NCBI GenBank assembly: GCA_964519145.1
Contig: CAZFHL010000005.1
Coordinates: 1 to 23,868, forward strand
Direction of reading: 5' to 3'
Source: CAZFHL01 sp964519145
GTDB lineage: Bacteria; Patescibacteriota; Minisyncoccia; Phycocordibacterales; WO2-35-19
DNA length: 23,868 bases
Below, piece after piece: positions 22,235-23,868 of this stretch. A model generated the notes under the pieces. That model did no database searches. It had not been told where the DNA came from and saw nothing but the letters and a program-made list of their open reading frames with translations. Positions within the stretch are counted from its first letter, which is position 1; the number at the start of each line of letters is the position of its first letter. The translations under genes and the position numbers were made by a program.

Positions 22235-22276
22235 AAATACACAAAAATCACCTTCAAAGGTGATTTTTGTGTATTT
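22235..22276 (-). terminator. rnpB terminator
   Basis: Two 19-base arms (22235-22253 and 22258-22276) are exact reverse complements around a TCAA loop. The stem starts two bases after the predicted 3' end of RNase P RNA on the minus strand, and its 3' arm ends in TTT. Confidence 0.8.
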
Positions 22277-22278
22277 AT

Positions 22279-22635
22279 GATTATGATATTAATAAGCCGG
22301 ATTTTGTTTCTAACAACAATTTGTCTTGGCTTTAAATCACTTTAAAGCTCTAATTTTGGTAATCCAAAATAATAGCGGTTCAAACTGATATAAATATCAG
22401 AATACGACCTTGCACTCAGGTAAGGGTTTAGCCGTTGCACCCTTTATGTTTCCATAAAGATTTACCCTGTAAAGGGTAGTTTCTTCTTTTCAAAAGAAAC
22501 CGTCTCTGTTCGCACCTCGTAGATCACTCTAGACAGAAGTTATCTGCTACCTATTTTTAGTTAATTTACTAAAGAGTGTCCGGACTTTCCTCTTTATATT
22601 TGAAGAAATACAAAGTAGTTGTCTGTATCATAATC
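22279..22635 (-). ncRNA. rnpB: RNase P RNA, bacterial type A
   Basis: This is the catalytic RNA that removes 5' leaders from tRNA precursors. On the minus strand the universal P4 sequence GAGGAAAGTCCGG is followed by GAGGTGCGAACAGAGACGG, GGGTGCAACGG and, near the 3' end, AATCCGGCTTAT, which completes P4. I set the ends by P1: GATTATGATA at 22635-22626 and TATCATAATC at 22288-22279 pair perfectly over 10 bp. That gives 357 nt, normal for type A. A perfect -10 box is positioned for a start at 22635 and a strong terminator follows at once. Confidence 0.95.
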
Positions 22636-22642
22636 TCTATAT

Positions 22643-22651
22643 ATTATATCA
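22643..22651 (-). promoter_or_regulatory. rnpB promoter, extended -10
   Basis: The minus strand reads TGATATAAT, an extended -10 with a perfect TATAAT, ending seven bases before the predicted 5' end of RNase P RNA. No good -35 box is visible at the usual distance, which is common for extended -10 promoters. Confidence 0.65.
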
Positions 22652-22736
22652 TATCTATTATATATTTCTATATATACAATTATTTATAAATGTTTTAATA
22701 TGAAATACAGCTAGTTAATTGAAAGAGGTCAAAAAA

Positions 22737-23792
22737 ATGGAAATAAGTTTTCTTGAAACCCTATTTTATGCTTTGCTTAAAACTATAGGATTATTTGGTT
22801 TATTATTTGGTCTAGTCTTATACCTGGCAAAATCACAAAATGTATTTACATTTTGTGATGAAAAGAAATCTATGATTGTCACTGAAGGTGGAAAATTTCA
22901 CAAATTAATATACGCAGATCAGGATTATGTATATGACGAAGAAGTACATGAGTTTAAAAAAGTTGGATCAGAAAAAATAATAAATGGTAAAGTTGTTGGT
23001 GTTTATAAAAAAGAAAATACGGGTTTTATGGGTATTCACTATATAGGATTCCCTTTTATACATCAAATTGAAGTCAGAGATTTTTCTTGGATAGAATTAG
23101 CAGGAGAGAGTGGTATTGCTACTTTAAAACCTAGAAAAGAAAAAACAAACCATTTTAGACGCATGGCAACATATGCTTTTGGTGTTAAAGATCTTGAAAC
23201 ATTTGGTAATTTGCCAATTGATGTAGATATTATTTTAGTTTTAGAAAACACATCTCCATATAAAGCAAGGTATAATTCTAGTGATTGGCTACAAGTTGTA
23301 ATAACTAGTATAGAATCTGTCTTGAAAATACAATTAGGAAGCCTAACGATAGATCAAATAAGAGAAATGAAAAACCAAGATACTGATCCAAATGCGAGAG
23401 CATTGAATGATGCTGTTTTCGGTCTATTTGACCAAAACATAGAAGGAAACATATATGAGCAAGTTGGTCACAAAGTGCTTAAGTTCAAAATTATTAGATT
23501 TGAACAAAAAGGCGGAGCAGATATAGTAGAAGCAATTAGTGCAAAACAGGTTGTCGAATTAAGAGGTCAAGCTAACATTAGAGAAGCAGAACTTGAACTT
23601 GAAGCTAGTATAAAAAAAGCAGAAGCAGCTAGAAAGTTACAAGAAGTAGACATAGAAAGGGCTAATAAACTTGGAGACAGGTATAAGTGGGACAGATTGG
23701 CAGAATCCAGTGTAGATACATATGTTGAAGGTTCAGGAAGAGATGATAAACCAAGAGATATAGGAATAAACATAGGAAATGGGGGCGAATAA
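22737..23792 (+). CDS. SPFH/band 7 (stomatin-prohibitin-like) membrane protein
   Basis: The start is the ATG at 22737, with AGAGGT seven bases upstream; the frame runs on to a TTG at 22719. The protein has 351 residues. It has an N-terminal membrane segment (about 10-31, YALLKTIGLFGLLFGLVLYLA), then an SPFH-like domain whose clearest part is about 125-265 (LPIDVDIILVLENTSPYKAR, then VVITSIESVLKIQLGSLTI and the block at GHKVLKFKIIRFE). A helical, charged coiled coil follows (about 270-320, REAELELEASIKKAEAARKL), then a polar, glycine-rich tail ending NIGNGGE. These proteins form membrane-bound oligomeric scaffolds. A terminator follows directly, then the start of another gene. No NfeD-type partner is visible in the window. 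Confidence 0.82.
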   Translation: MEISFLETLFYALLKTIGLFGLLFGLVLYLAKSQNVFTFCDEKKSMIVTEGGKFHKLIYADQDYVYDEEVHEFKKVGSEKIINGKVVGVYKKENTGFMGIHYIGFPFIHQIEVRDFSWIELAGESGIATLKPRKEKTNHFRRMATYAFGVKDLETFGNLPIDVDIILVLENTSPYKARYNSSDWLQVVITSIESVLKIQLGSLTIDQIREMKNQDTDPNARALNDAVFGLFDQNIEGNIYEQVGHKVLKFKIIRFEQKGGADIVEAISAKQVVELRGQANIREAELELEASIKKAEAARKLQEVDIERANKLGDRYKWDRLAESSVDTYVEGSGRDDKPRDIGINIGNGGE

Positions 23793-23797
23793 TTTAA

Positions 23798-23823
23798 TCA
23801 ACCGTATAGCAATATACGGTTGA
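23798..23823 (+). terminator. Intrinsic terminator with GCAA loop
   Basis: TCAACCGTATA (23798-23808), tetraloop GCAA, and TATACGGTTGA (23813-23823), an 11-bp perfect stem followed by CTTTTTATATT. It is six bases after the stop of the SPFH gene. Confidence 0.88.
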
Positions 23824-23864
23824 CTTTTTATATTAAATAATATATAATTTTAGAAGGAGGAAAA

Positions 23865-23868
23865 ATGA
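23865..23868 (+). CDS. Start of next gene, cut by window edge
   Basis: AGAAGGAGG (23852-23860) followed by AAAA and ATG at 23865-23867 is a textbook ribosome site and start codon. Only one codon lies inside the window, so nothing can be said about the product. Confidence 0.6.

Overview
This is an AT-rich window with short spacers. It looks like a scaffold from a Patescibacteria/CPR genome, most likely a Parcubacteria-type lineage. The grounds are the lineage-style insertions in TsaD and Tgt, a short ValS, a DUF11 plus peptidoglycan-binding-like surface protein with a Gly/Arg-rich linker, a lone TraG/VirB4-like ATPase, and many small genes with no recognisable relatives. TGA is used as a stop (tgt ends in TGA), so the standard bacterial code applies. 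A run of 100 N (13365-13464) is an assembly gap inside the surface-protein gene.

Layout. 1-3157 (minus): membrane-anchored FKBP isomerase, tgt and uvrB (cut by the window start), closely spaced. 3158-3383: divergent spacer holding a long palindromic element. 3384-4439 (plus): LOG-type nucleotide-binding domain fused to a pterin-4a-carbinolamine dehydratase. 4515-5507 (minus): two small membrane-anchored unknown proteins. 5627-5929 (plus): unknown 100-residue protein. 6025-6095: tRNA-Ala(GGC). 6179-8947 (minus): TraG/VirB4-like ATPase. 9073-9251 (minus): apparent independent small transcription unit with a 16-codon ORF. 9248-9739 and 9938-10423 (minus): unknown proteins. 10439-10833: an array of perfect hairpins and copies of the tRNA-Glu 3' end, next to tRNA-Glu(UUC). 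10954-12117 (plus): tsaD. 12125-12255: second copy of the palindromic element. 12262-15373 (minus): large surface protein interrupted by the gap. 15713-19843 (plus): valS, a PrsW-type protease, an Hsp20 and a nucleoside phosphorylase. 20085-20732 (minus): coiled-coil unknown. 20875-20950: tRNA-Phe(GAA). 21048-22128 (minus): small membrane protein, glutaredoxin-like protein and LemA. 22279-22635 (minus): RNase P RNA. 22737-23792 (plus): SPFH/band 7 protein, then the first codon of another gene.

The recognised genes are mostly housekeeping: translation and tRNA maturation (tgt, tsaD, valS, rnpB, three tRNAs), repair (uvrB), folding and quality control (FKBP, Hsp20, PrsW) and the cell envelope (surface protein, LemA, SPFH). 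Several conserved genes have a -10-like box only 6-7 bases before the ATG, which suggests leaderless transcripts. Most of the small unknown genes have strong Shine-Dalgarno sequences.

The most unusual material is non-coding. One is an intergenic element of about 115-130 bp in two full copies, whose stems differ in sequence but stay paired, with two end remnants elsewhere. The other is the hairpin and tRNA-fragment array beside tRNA-Glu.
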